Shown here: positions 1 to 5,102 of the stretch, piece after piece
How the letters are laid out: each line of letters begins with the position of its first letter
Position numbering within the stretch: the first letter of the stretch is position 1
Assembly: GCA_015487895.1 (NCBI GenBank)
Contig: WFOW01000062.1
Coordinates: forward strand, 1 to 5,102
Direction: 5' to 3'
Source of the DNA: Gammaproteobacteria bacterium
GTDB lineage: Bacteria; Pseudomonadota; Gammaproteobacteria; S144-34
DNA: 5,102 nucleotides
The notes under the pieces: model-generated
What the model saw: the letters and a program-made list of their open reading frames with translations, nothing else
The model's database searches: none
What the model was told of the DNA's origin: nothing
Program-made: the position numbers and the translations under genes

Positions 1-1
1 A

Positions 2-52
2 GTGGTCCGCCCCGGCTTCCAGGTGCTGGCCGTCGGGGAGCACGGGGAATGA
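2..52 (+). CDS. 3' end of an unidentified upstream gene (partial)
   Basis: A frame enters from the left edge and stops at TGA 50-52, giving a tail of 16 residues (VVRPGFQVLAVGEHGE). Its stop overlaps the start of the next gene in an ATGA (49-52), the same junction style used by other genes here, which is the main reason to think it is a real gene end. The tail is too short to assign a family. It is probably the preceding member of the same operon. Confidence 0.5.
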   Translation: MVRPGFQVLAVGEHGE

Positions 53-402
53 GTGCCTTCCTCACCGCGTGCGGCCACCTCGACGATGATCCGCGGGAGC
101 TGGGGCTCGGCGGCGTGCCCGCGGCCGCGGCGAGCCTCGCGGTTTGCGTGGAACCGGGAGACGGGGACGGCGACGGGCTGCTGCGGATCGAGGTGCTCGC
201 GCTCGGGCGTCCGGCCGGGACGCTGCTGCACCACCGCCGGGGCGAGGTGATCACGGTCTCCGGCCGGCTGCTGGCGGTCTGCGAGACCTTGCCGGACGGC
301 ACGCGCCGCGAGCGGCTAGGCGTGGTGGCCGACGCCATCGCGAGCGCCCGCACCGTCGGCGCGGCCGGGCACCACCGACGGGCTCCAACGAAGGGAGGGT
401 GA
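49..402 (+). CDS. SSB-like OB-fold protein, divergent
   Basis: This 117-aa protein resembles the single-stranded DNA-binding protein (SSB) OB fold. An N-terminal strand reads like the SSB opening 'G.L..DP' (residues 9-17). The middle holds LLRIEVLALGRPAG (44-57), in the place of the SSB strand 'i.v..fg..A'. RRGEVITVSGRLLA (63-76) followed by a DG turn and a final VVADAI strand (92-97) matches the SSB pattern 'kG..v.v.GrL...dG.r...v.a..i'. By family, such proteins coat ssDNA in phage replication or recombination. Two things are odd: the only aromatic residue is Phe4, whereas classical SSBs stack ssDNA bases on Trp, Phe and Tyr, and the C-terminus is basic (ending TKGG) rather than the acidic partner-binding tip. 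It may therefore be an OB-fold protein with another ligand. The start is ATG 49, with a GGGGAG ribosome site at 35-40. A 2-bp gap separates it from the next gene. Confidence 0.7.
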   Translation: MSAFLTACGHLDDDPRELGLGGVPAAAASLAVCVEPGDGDGDGLLRIEVLALGRPAGTLLHHRRGEVITVSGRLLAVCETLPDGTRRERLGVVADAIASARTVGAAGHHRRAPTKGG

Positions 403-404
403 TC

Positions 405-872
405 ATGGAAGCGGGAACGGACCTCCGCACGATGATGGCCGAGTGGCACCGCATCGCCGAACGCGTCGAGGCGCAGGACGGGCCCGATGCCGCGCTGGTC
501 GGCCGCATGCGGGATCTGACGGCGGCCATCACCGAGGGCGTGCCGTCCGAGCCCGCCGAGGTGCGCGAGTGGGCCGCCTTCGCGCTGTGCGAGCTCAACC
601 GGCGGATCGAGCGGGCACTCGATCTCGCCCACCACATCGAGGTGACGCTGCCGGGCGCGCTGGGACCCGCCGGTGATGCGGGCGAGGGGCCCTGCCGGGT
701 GGAGCTGACCACGGCCGGCGGGCGCGGCGTGCTGCTGCGCATCCGGCGCGGGGGCGCCGTCCTGGCGGAGGCGGCGCTGGACCCGGCCGAGGCGACGGCC
801 CTCGCCCACGCCCTGGCCGGGGCCGCCCGCGGCGGGCGGGCCGGCGAAGTGGAGAAGGAGGAGCGGAGATGA
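405..872 (+). CDS. Unrecognised 155-aa protein, helical N-half and beta-rich C-half
   Basis: I do not recognise a family. The start ATG 405 follows a strong AAGGGAGGG ribosome site (391-399), and the reading frame ends in an ATGA overlap with the next gene. Residues 5-80 look helical and charged, with a Trp at 14 and another at 56. Residues 97-122 look like two or three beta strands (RVELTT, then VLLRIRRGGAVLAEAAL). A helix follows with the pattern DPAEATALAHALAGA (127-141), and the tail is charged. A Gly/Ala-rich linker around 84-95 separates the halves. It sits between the SSB-like gene and a small acidic protein in a tightly coupled run, so an accessory role in phage replication or regulation is an inference from position only. 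Confidence 0.75.
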   Translation: MEAGTDLRTMMAEWHRIAERVEAQDGPDAALVGRMRDLTAAITEGVPSEPAEVREWAAFALCELNRRIERALDLAHHIEVTLPGALGPAGDAGEGPCRVELTTAGGRGVLLRIRRGGAVLAEAALDPAEATALAHALAGAARGGRAGEVEKEERR

Positions 873-1150
873 GCGCGGTTTCGCATGCCAGCGACCTGCA
901 GGACCTGCCCGAGGAGCTCCGGCAGATCGCCCGCGAGCTCGAGGAGGAGGGCGTGCCCTTCACCGTGGAGGAGGCCGCGGAGGCGCTGGCCGCCGGCCGC
1001 GGCCCCGAAGCCCTCGCCTTCCACCGAAGACTGTGCGGCCGGCAGAAGACCCTGGCCGTTCCGGCATCGGACGGCGGTCGGTTCATCGCCGTGGGGCACC
1101 TCGTGATGGAAGAGGTGCGGAAGGCCGGGCATGGAGGCGACGGCGCATGA
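869..1150 (+). CDS. Unrecognised small 93-aa protein
   Basis: No family is recognised. The N-terminal third is strongly acidic and helical (DLPEELRQIARELEEEG, residues 12-28). It is followed by a second predicted helix (VEEAAEALAAG, 33-43) and a more basic segment with FHRRLCGRQK (51-60). The start ATG 869 is supported by a very good GAAGGAGGAG ribosome site (853-862) inside the preceding gene. Both ends use 4-bp ATGA overlaps, so its translation is probably coupled to both neighbours. A small adaptor or DNA-mimic-like protein is conceivable, but nothing in the sequence proves a role. Confidence 0.7.
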   Translation: MSAVSHASDLQDLPEELRQIARELEEEGVPFTVEEAAEALAAGRGPEALAFHRRLCGRQKTLAVPASDGGRFIAVGHLVMEEVRKAGHGGDGA

Positions 1151-1587
1151 CCGCCGGTCTGCTTCCCGGTCAGCGGCCCAAGGCCTGGCAGAAGGCCCTG
1201 TGCAGGGTGCCGCTGCCACGTCCCAGCCCACAGCCCTGTCTGCCCCAGCCGTGGATGCGCAGCCTGTGGGTCGCGTTGGCGGGACACTGGCCCCGGCTCT
1301 TCAACCCGCACCGGCCGGTGCCGCTCGCCCTGGGCATCGACCGCGAGCTCGCGGCGCTGTTGCGGCCGTCGATGAACCGCAAGCGCATCCGCCGCTTCCG
1401 AGCTTGCTGGTGCGGACGGACCGCCTACCTGCGCGCCCTCGCGGCGCCCAGAGCGGTGCGCCACGGCCTGCGGGGTCCGGTCGGGCCGGTGGCGCCGGAG
1501 CACCGCGTGCACGCCATGAAGCGCCTGCGTGAACGGCAGGCCCGGAAACGGAGCGGCAGAGATGGACGCCGGGCGCGGGATCGCTGA
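1147..1587 (+). CDS. ProQ/FinO-domain RNA-binding protein
   Basis: This 146-aa basic protein carries a recognisable ProQ/FinO domain at about residues 38-130. After a helical entry (LWVALAGHWPRLF, 40-52) comes PVPLALGIDRELAALL (57-72), matching the family's 'PLKIGI..DI'. A Tyr-Leu pair in YLRAL (94-98) follows, then an R..LRGPVGPVAPEHRVHAMKRL stretch spread over 105-128, matching 'R.dL.G...G.v..eH...A...L'. Family members are RNA chaperones that bind 3' hairpins of small RNAs and mRNAs, for example FinO on FinP antisense RNA. Flanking residues 1-37 are Pro-rich and the tail (128-146) is Arg-rich, suiting nucleic-acid contact. Start ATG 1147 overlaps the previous stop and has GGAGG upstream (1134-1138). 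The next gene begins inside its last 26 bases. Post-transcriptional control of phage or host genes is an inference. Confidence 0.85.
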   Translation: MTAGLLPGQRPKAWQKALCRVPLPRPSPQPCLPQPWMRSLWVALAGHWPRLFNPHRPVPLALGIDRELAALLRPSMNRKRIRRFRACWCGRTAYLRALAAPRAVRHGLRGPVGPVAPEHRVHAMKRLRERQARKRSGRDGRRARDR

Positions 1588-2002
1588 CCTGCGGATCCTA
1601 GCCGACGCCCTCGAGCGGGGCGAGGTGCCGCCGGCCGACGTGGCGGCGCGAATCGCGTGCGGCCTGCGGCGGCACCTCGCCAATCCTCTGGGATGGCCGC
1701 TCTCCCGGGCCCTCGGCCTCGAGGGTCCACGCGGCTGGCCATGGTGGCGCGTGGAGGTCCTGCAGCAACGCAACGACGCGATCCGTGCACTGGCCCCGCT
1801 GCTCGCGCCCGGAGCTTCCACCCGCCGGCAAGCCTACGTGGTGCGGAGCTTCCTGCAGCATTACCAGGCGACCCGCTGGCGCCGACGCGAGCCGCCACGC
1901 GACCGGGCGGAGGCACTGGCGGCCGAGGCACTGGCCTCCGGGGCCCTGCCCTGCAGCATCCGACGGTTCGAGCAGATCCTGCGAAACGCTACCACCGATT
2001 GA
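1562..2002 (+). CDS. Unrecognised 146-aa protein before the late genes
   Basis: I cannot name a family, although the layout resembles small conserved phage hypothetical proteins. Residues 6-40 form a helix-turn-helix-like pair of helices (LRILADALERGEVPP, then VAARIACGLRRHL). A Trp-rich turn (GWPWW, 58-62) follows, then a basic helix containing QQRNDAIRALAPLL (68-81). A segment with RRQAYVVRSFLQHYQATRWRRR (88-109) follows, and a C-terminal helix CSIRRFEQILR (131-141). It contains a tandem AEALA duplication (116-125). I chose ATG 1562 over GTG 1529 because it gives a 26-bp rather than 59-bp overlap and the extra residues look like shadow sequence. It is the last gene before an AT-richer gap and the structural genes, where many phages place a late regulator. 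That is an inference from position only. Confidence 0.75.
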   Translation: MDAGRGIADLRILADALERGEVPPADVAARIACGLRRHLANPLGWPLSRALGLEGPRGWPWWRVEVLQQRNDAIRALAPLLAPGASTRRQAYVVRSFLQHYQATRWRRREPPRDRAEALAAEALASGALPCSIRRFEQILRNATTD

Positions 2003-2055
2003 AATTTCGCGAGGGATATAGGAACACGAGCACAGATATCGGAAGGAGATCCCGA
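2003..2055 (+). promoter_or_regulatory. AT-richer intergenic spacer, possible promoter region
   Basis: This 53-bp gap is clearly less GC-rich than everything around it and is one of only two gaps longer than 2 bp in the window. TTGAAA at 1999-2004 resembles a -35 box, but no good -10 box sits at the proper 16-18 bp spacing (TATAGG 2017-2022 is too close). GATAT (2015-2019) and ATATC (2036-2040) form a weak inverted repeat that could be an operator. A promoter for the downstream late block is plausible but not demonstrated by a consensus match. A phage-encoded activator could compensate for a poor core. Confidence 0.3.
2041..2048 (+). promoter_or_regulatory. Strong Shine-Dalgarno site for the coiled-coil gene
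   Basis: GGAAGGAG lies about 7 bases before ATG 2056 and is the strongest ribosome site in the window. It fixes the start well downstream of the earlier in-frame ATG at 1657, which lies inside the preceding gene. The site sits in the loop of a short possible stem, TCGG (2039-2042) with CCGA (2052-2055), which is too weak to claim as a switch. Confidence 0.6.
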
Positions 2056-2889
2056 ATGCCGAAGAGGGAGCCGGATCCGGTCGCGGAGCTGCTGGCCCGT
2101 TATCCCAAGCCCGACGACCTGGTGCGCATCGAAGAGCGGGAGCGCCAGCTGCGCGCCGAGCTGGTGCAGCTCGAACGTGAGAATAACGAGCTGCACGCGA
2201 AGCTGGCAGGCATCGCCGACGCCCTCGAGGACTTGCGGCGGAAGCATGCCGCGGCCGTCGAAGCGGTGGTCGAGGGGCGTGAGCCGCCCGATCCGGCGAT
2301 GGAGAAGGAGAAGCTGCTGCGACGGCAGGAGGAGCTGCATCGGCGCAGGGCCTTCGTGCGCGAAGCGCTGCGTGAGGTTGCCCGCCGGCGCGAAGCGGCC
2401 ACGAAAGCCTGGGCGCGCGAGATGGCGCCGGACATGCGCGCGCTCCTCGAAGGTCACGAGAAGCGGATCGCCGGGCTCTACGCGGGTCTTTGCGAGGCCG
2501 TCGCCGCCCTCGGGGACCTTCTGGACGACCTCCGCCGGCGTGGGGTGCCGGGCGTTCCCTGGCCGCGCGTACTCCCGCTGCCGCAGCTGAATGATCCACG
2601 CCAACGCGAAAGCGTGAGCGCCGGGTGGCTCCGCCGCCTCGCGGAGGAGGGCCTGTGTGAACTGCCCGAGGCTCTCGCGGAGCGCTGGCGCGAGCAGGAG
2701 ACGTTCCGGCGCGAACTGGAGGAAAGCAGCAGGCCACACGGAGCCGTGAGTATGTCGGCCGAGGGCATGCGCATCTGGGACGCCGACAGGCGTGCATGGG
2801 TCGCGCCGGAGACCTTCCGCGACCGGCCCGGGCGCTTCGCGCACGCGGTCGCGAACGCCCTCGCGAAGGCGCTGGGTGCGAGGGGGTAG
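2056..2889 (+). CDS. Coiled-coil phage protein of unknown function
   Basis: This 277-aa, highly charged, mostly helical protein has no family I can name. Residues 25-60 show an unbroken heptad: Ile25, Leu32, Leu39, Leu46, Ile53 and Leu60 at one core position, and Leu36, Asn43, Leu50 and Leu57 at the other. Asn in a core position is typical of parallel two-stranded zippers such as GCN4, so a dimer is likely. A Pro-rich break (76-80) separates a second long helical region (82-163). A loop with PGVPWPRVLPLPQLNDP (165-181) follows, then another helix (187-225). The C-terminal segment contains MRIWDADRRAWV (238-249), which resembles a small beta hairpin. It directly precedes the terminase small subunit, so a role in packaging or as a scaffold-like or DNA-binding partner is possible but unproven. 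The gene ends at TAG 2887-2889 inside a run of Gs. Confidence 0.8.
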   Translation: MPKREPDPVAELLARYPKPDDLVRIEERERQLRAELVQLERENNELHAKLAGIADALEDLRRKHAAAVEAVVEGREPPDPAMEKEKLLRRQEELHRRRAFVREALREVARRREAATKAWAREMAPDMRALLEGHEKRIAGLYAGLCEAVAALGDLLDDLRRRGVPGVPWPRVLPLPQLNDPRQRESVSAGWLRRLAEEGLCELPEALAERWREQETFRRELEESSRPHGAVSMSAEGMRIWDADRRAWVAPETFRDRPGRFAHAVANALAKALGARG

Positions 2890-2914
2890 GGGGGGTGAAA
2901 ATCCTCAGGGCGGG

Positions 2915-2961
2915 CCGCCTGGACCGGCGCGCGCGGTCGCGCGCACGCGGCAGGCGGTTTT
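2915..2961 (+). terminator. Nested GC hairpin with T-tract, possible attenuator
   Basis: CCGCCTG (2915-2921) is perfectly complementary to CAGGCGG (2951-2957), and the right arm is followed at once by TTTT (2958-2961). Inside the loop, GCGCGC (2929-2934) can pair with GCGCGC (2939-2944). GACCG (2922-2926) can alternatively pair with CGGTC (2934-2938). The layout resembles an intrinsic terminator or attenuator between the coiled-coil gene and the terminase small subunit. The T-tract is short and the sequence is so GC-rich that chance pairing is common. Confidence 0.4.
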
Positions 2962-2977
2962 CGAGGGGGTTGGCGGC

Positions 2978-3370
2978 ATGAGCGGGAGAGCCTCCACCTT
3001 CATCGCTCTCGGCGCCGAGGCCCGCCGCCTCGCCGAGCGTATCCATCGGATGCTGCGCGAGCGCGACATGGCCGGCGATGTGGACCGGCCGGCCTGCGAG
3101 CTGCTGGCCGACGCGTTGCTGCGGCTGCGTCAGGCGCGACGTGTGCTGGACCGTGAGGGCATCGTGGTACGGGTGCGCACGCGCTCCGGCGGCGAGGCGA
3201 TCTGGCCCCATCCCGCCTATCGCGTGCTTTCCGCGGAACGAGCAGCGATCCTGAGCCTGCTGCGGCAGCTGGGGATGACGCCCCGAGCGCGGGGCGACGT
3301 GCGGCGGCTGGGCGCCCGCGACGTGCTTCCAGATCTGGACGAGATCCTGGGACTGGACGGCGGGTCATGA
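2978..3370 (+). CDS. Phage terminase small subunit, P27 family
   Basis: This 130-aa protein matches the P27-type terminase small subunit (Terminase_4) layout. It has an N-terminal basic helical region (10-30), a long helix ELLADALLRLRQARRVL (41-57), a Gly-Ile turn with a short strand pair, then WPHPAYRVLSAERAAILSLL (76-95) and LGMTPRAR (98-105). The last two correspond to the family's 'hP......a.......lGltP.sR'. The small subunit recognises phage DNA and loads the large ATPase/nuclease subunit for headful packaging. Its length is normal for the family. The start ATG 2978 has GAGGGGG upstream (2963-2969). Its normal partner, the terminase large subunit, does not follow. The next gene is instead the prohead protease, overlapping by ATGA at 3367-3370. 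Confidence 0.8.
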   Translation: MSGRASTFIALGAEARRLAERIHRMLRERDMAGDVDRPACELLADALLRLRQARRVLDREGIVVRVRTRSGGEAIWPHPAYRVLSAERAAILSLLRQLGMTPRARGDVRRLGARDVLPDLDEILGLDGGS

Positions 3371-4035
3371 TGGAGCGGCGTCTCTGCTGCACACCGCCAT
3401 GGTCTCCACCCGTGCCGGTCCCGAGCGGAGCCCGAAGGGTGCGCGGCTACGCTGCCCGGTTCGGCGGGCTCTCGAAGCCGCTCGCGGACCAGGCGGGCGA
3501 AGTGTTCGTCGAGCGCATCGACCGGGGCGCGTTCGACCGCAGCCTGCGCGAGGGCGCCGACGTCTGGGCGCTCTTCGCCCACCAGCCGGATCGGGTGCTG
3601 GGGAGGCGCAAGAGTGGGACCCTTCGCCTGCGGAAGGACGCTACCGGGCTTGTCTTCGAGCTGGACCTTCCGGACACGGACCTTGGCCGCGAGGTGGCCG
3701 AGCTCGTGCGGCGGGGCGATATCGGCGGTTGCTCGTTCGGTTTCGTTGTTCGACGGGATCGCTGGACGCTGGACGGCGGACGGATGGTGCGCACGCTGCT
3801 CGACGTGGATCTGCGGGGAATCAGTCTGACGCCGATGCCCGCCTACGACGGCACGTCGGCGGTGCTCGTGCGGGCGATGGTGCCTGCGGCGATCCGCCGG
3901 CGGCGTGCACTCGAGGAAAGCCTGCGGCGCGAGGAGCGATTTGAACGGGCGGCCGCACAGGGCTGGCTCTCCGGCATGCAGGAACTGGGACTCGTCGTCT
4001 GCCATCGACCTATCCAGACCGGAGAAGACAGATGA
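3367..4035 (+). CDS. HK97-family prohead protease
   Basis: This 222-aa serine protease belongs to the family that matures the capsid by cleaving the delta/scaffold part of major capsid proteins inside the prohead. The motifs are in order. VRGYAARFGGLSKP (25-38) is the typical opening strand. FVERIDRGAFDRSL (47-60) follows. ALFAHQPDRVLGRRKSGTLRL (68-88) contains the catalytic His72. RRGDIGGCSFGFVV (115-128) contains the catalytic Ser123, and ISLTPMPAYDGTSA (152-165) is the conserved C-terminal strand. The position before that Ser-containing strand, often acidic (E/D-V-S) in relatives, is Gly151 here. The length is usual. The start is ATG 3367, coupled to the terminase stop, with only a weak ribosome site, so expression probably depends on translational coupling. 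The C-terminal helix (175-205) is Arg/Glu-rich. No capsid substrate gene follows. Confidence 0.9.
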   Translation: MMERRLCCTPPWSPPVPVPSGARRVRGYAARFGGLSKPLADQAGEVFVERIDRGAFDRSLREGADVWALFAHQPDRVLGRRKSGTLRLRKDATGLVFELDLPDTDLGREVAELVRRGDIGGCSFGFVVRRDRWTLDGGRMVRTLLDVDLRGISLTPMPAYDGTSAVLVRAMVPAAIRRRRALEESLRREERFERAAAQGWLSGMQELGLVVCHRPIQTGEDR

Positions 4036-5102
4036 CCGTCGATGTCGGCGTCCTGCGTGCGATCCTCACCTTGGACACCGGCCCCTACCGCAGGGAGCTC
4101 AGGGGCATCGCGGCCCGCACGCGTGCGGACGTGGCGGCCCTCGTCTCCGAATTCCGTTCGCTCCGGAGCACCGTACAGTCCGTCATGGCCGCGCTGGCAG
4201 TGCGGGAGGTGGCGCGGTTCCTCACCGATGTCGCCGAGACGGCCAGCCGCGTGCGGCTGCTGCAGGCGCGCCTCGAGGAGCTGTCCGGATCGCCGCAGCT
4301 CTTCGCCCGCCTGGCCGAGAGCGCCAGCCGCCTCGGCGTCGACCTCGGCAGCGCAGCGCAGGCGCTCAATCGCTTCCTGATCGCGCGCCGCGAGATCGGC
4401 CTCACCACGGACGAGGTGGTACGGCTCAACGAAGTGGTGCTGATGCTGGGCCGCATCAGCGGTGCGAGCTCACAGGAACTGGCCGCCGGTGCGATGCAGC
4501 TGGCCCAGGCGCTCGCCTCCGGCCGCCTGCAGGGCGACGAGCTGCGCTCGGTCCTGGAAAACCTGCCGGCGCTCGCACGCGTGCTCGCCGACGAGCTCGG
4601 CGTCGGCGTCGGCCAGCTGCGCGAGATGGGCGCCCAGGGCCAGCTGACCGGCCAGATGGTGGCGCAGGCGCTGTTGCGCGCGACCGACCGGGTGGAAGCG
4701 CGGTTCGCACAGCTGCCCAAGACCTTCGACCAGGCGACAGCGCGCCTGCAGAACAGCTGGGAGCGCTTCGTCGAGGCGCTGGACCGCGAGCTGAAGCTCA
4801 GCGACACCTTCACCTTCTTCACCGAGGAGATCGCCAAGGCGCTCGACCGGCTGCGCATCTCCATCGCCGGGCCGGAGCCCGGGTCCCCCGAGGCGGCCCA
4901 GCGCATCGTCGAGATCGACCGCGAGATCCTCGACATCGAGCGGCGCCTCGTAGGTCTGAGGAGACAGCGGGGCGGAGGGCCACTCGTCGAGCGGACGATC
5001 GCCAACCTCGAGCGACAGATCGAGAACCTGCGTGCCGAGCAGCGCGCTCTGCTCGAAGCGTCGCGGGAGGCCGCGCGGCGCGCGGGAAGCAAAGACGGGA
5101 CG
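4032..5102 (+). CDS. Phage tail tape measure protein, N-terminal part (cut by window end)
   Basis: The tape measure protein sets tail length and is ejected with the DNA. The first 357 residues are present and the frame runs off the window. Residues 1-60 are a typical start (a beta segment, then a long helix). Residues 145-228 match the conserved tape-measure N-terminal domain: SQELAAGAMQLAQALASGRL (147-166), QGDELRSVLENLPALARVLA (167-186), LGVGVGQLREMGAQGQLTGQ (189-208), then AQALLRA and AQLPKTFDQATARLQNSWERF, the characteristic closing motif. Residues 290-350 are a charged coiled coil (DREILDIERRLVGLRRQRG, then ANLERQIENLRAEQRALLEA). The start ATG 4032 overlaps the protease stop (ATGA) and has GGAGAAG upstream (4021-4027). 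Tape measures usually follow tail tube and chaperone genes, none of which lie between it and the protease. Confidence 0.9.
   Translation, partial: MTVDVGVLRAILTLDTGPYRRELRGIAARTRADVAALVSEFRSLRSTVQSVMAALAVREVARFLTDVAETASRVRLLQARLEELSGSPQLFARLAESASRLGVDLGSAAQALNRFLIARREIGLTTDEVVRLNEVVLMLGRISGASSQELAAGAMQLAQALASGRLQGDELRSVLENLPALARVLADELGVGVGQLREMGAQGQLTGQMVAQALLRATDRVEARFAQLPKTFDQATARLQNSWERFVEALDRELKLSDTFTFFTEEIAKALDRLRISIAGPEPGSPEAAQRIVEIDREILDIERRLVGLRRQRGGGPLVERTIANLERQIENLRAEQRALLEASREAARRAGSKDGT

Noticed and set aside
251..1821. Two overlapping minus-strand open frames (251-1231 and 595-1821)
   Set aside because: They oppose genes with good ribosome sites and a recognisable ProQ/FinO domain, and have no domain signal of their own.
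1910..1935. 11-bp direct repeat GAGGCACTGGC, period 15
   Set aside because: It encodes an AEALA duplication in a helix and is only two copies; most likely a small in-gene duplication rather than a regulatory repeat or array.
1657..2055. In-frame N-terminal extension of the coiled-coil gene from ATG 1657
   Set aside because: The extension overlaps the preceding gene almost completely, is Pro/Arg-rich shadow sequence, and ATG 2056 has a far better ribosome site.
1598..3211. Long open frame on the minus strand (537 codons)
   Set aside because: It runs antisense across four well-supported + strand genes, is Arg/Pro/Ala/Ser-rich low-complexity sequence, shows no motif, and is expected by chance at this GC content.
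4085..5092. Minus-strand open frame of 335 codons opposite the tape measure gene
   Set aside because: Its composition is dominated by Ser, Arg and Ala. The + strand has unmistakable tape measure motifs, so this is a shadow.
1..5102. tRNA, rRNA, CRISPR array, insertion sequence or attachment site
   Set aside because: No cloverleaf, regularly spaced repeats, transposase or integrase motifs, or terminal repeats were seen on either strand.

Overview
The window is a very GC-rich (about 70% by eye), gene-dense stretch read entirely from the + strand. It looks like part of a prophage or phage-derived element. The best family matches are a P27-type terminase small subunit, an HK97-type prohead protease, a tape measure protein, a ProQ/FinO-domain protein and an SSB-like OB-fold protein. 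ProQ/FinO proteins are found mostly in Proteobacteria, so a high-GC proteobacterial host is the best guess. Genus cannot be told from the sequence.

Layout. Positions 1-52 hold the last 16 codons of an upstream gene. Positions 49-2002 form a packed run of five small genes: an SSB-like protein, two unrecognised proteins (155 and 93 aa), a ProQ/FinO-domain protein (146 aa) and another unrecognised protein (146 aa). These are linked by ATGA overlaps or near-abutting junctions, so they are probably one translationally coupled transcript of early or middle phage functions. A distinctly AT-richer 53-bp gap (2003-2055) follows and ends in a strong Shine-Dalgarno sequence. It precedes a 277-aa coiled-coil protein (2056-2889) with a near-ideal N-terminal heptad repeat. 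An 88-bp gap (2890-2977) then carries a G-rich tract and a nested GC hairpin followed by TTTT. After it comes the morphogenesis block: terminase small subunit (2978-3370), prohead protease (3367-4035) and the N-terminal 357 residues of a tape measure protein (4032 to the window end), joined by 4-bp overlaps.

The most striking point is what is absent. Terminase small subunit, protease and tape measure lie directly next to each other, with no terminase large subunit, portal, major capsid protein, head-tail connectors or tail tube between them, where HK97-like genomes normally carry them. The clean ATGA junctions argue against a recent random deletion. They suggest either a rearranged late operon, with the missing genes elsewhere, or a reduced phage-derived element. 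Several of the small genes have no function I can recognise. I see no tRNA, rRNA, CRISPR, insertion sequence, integrase or attachment site.
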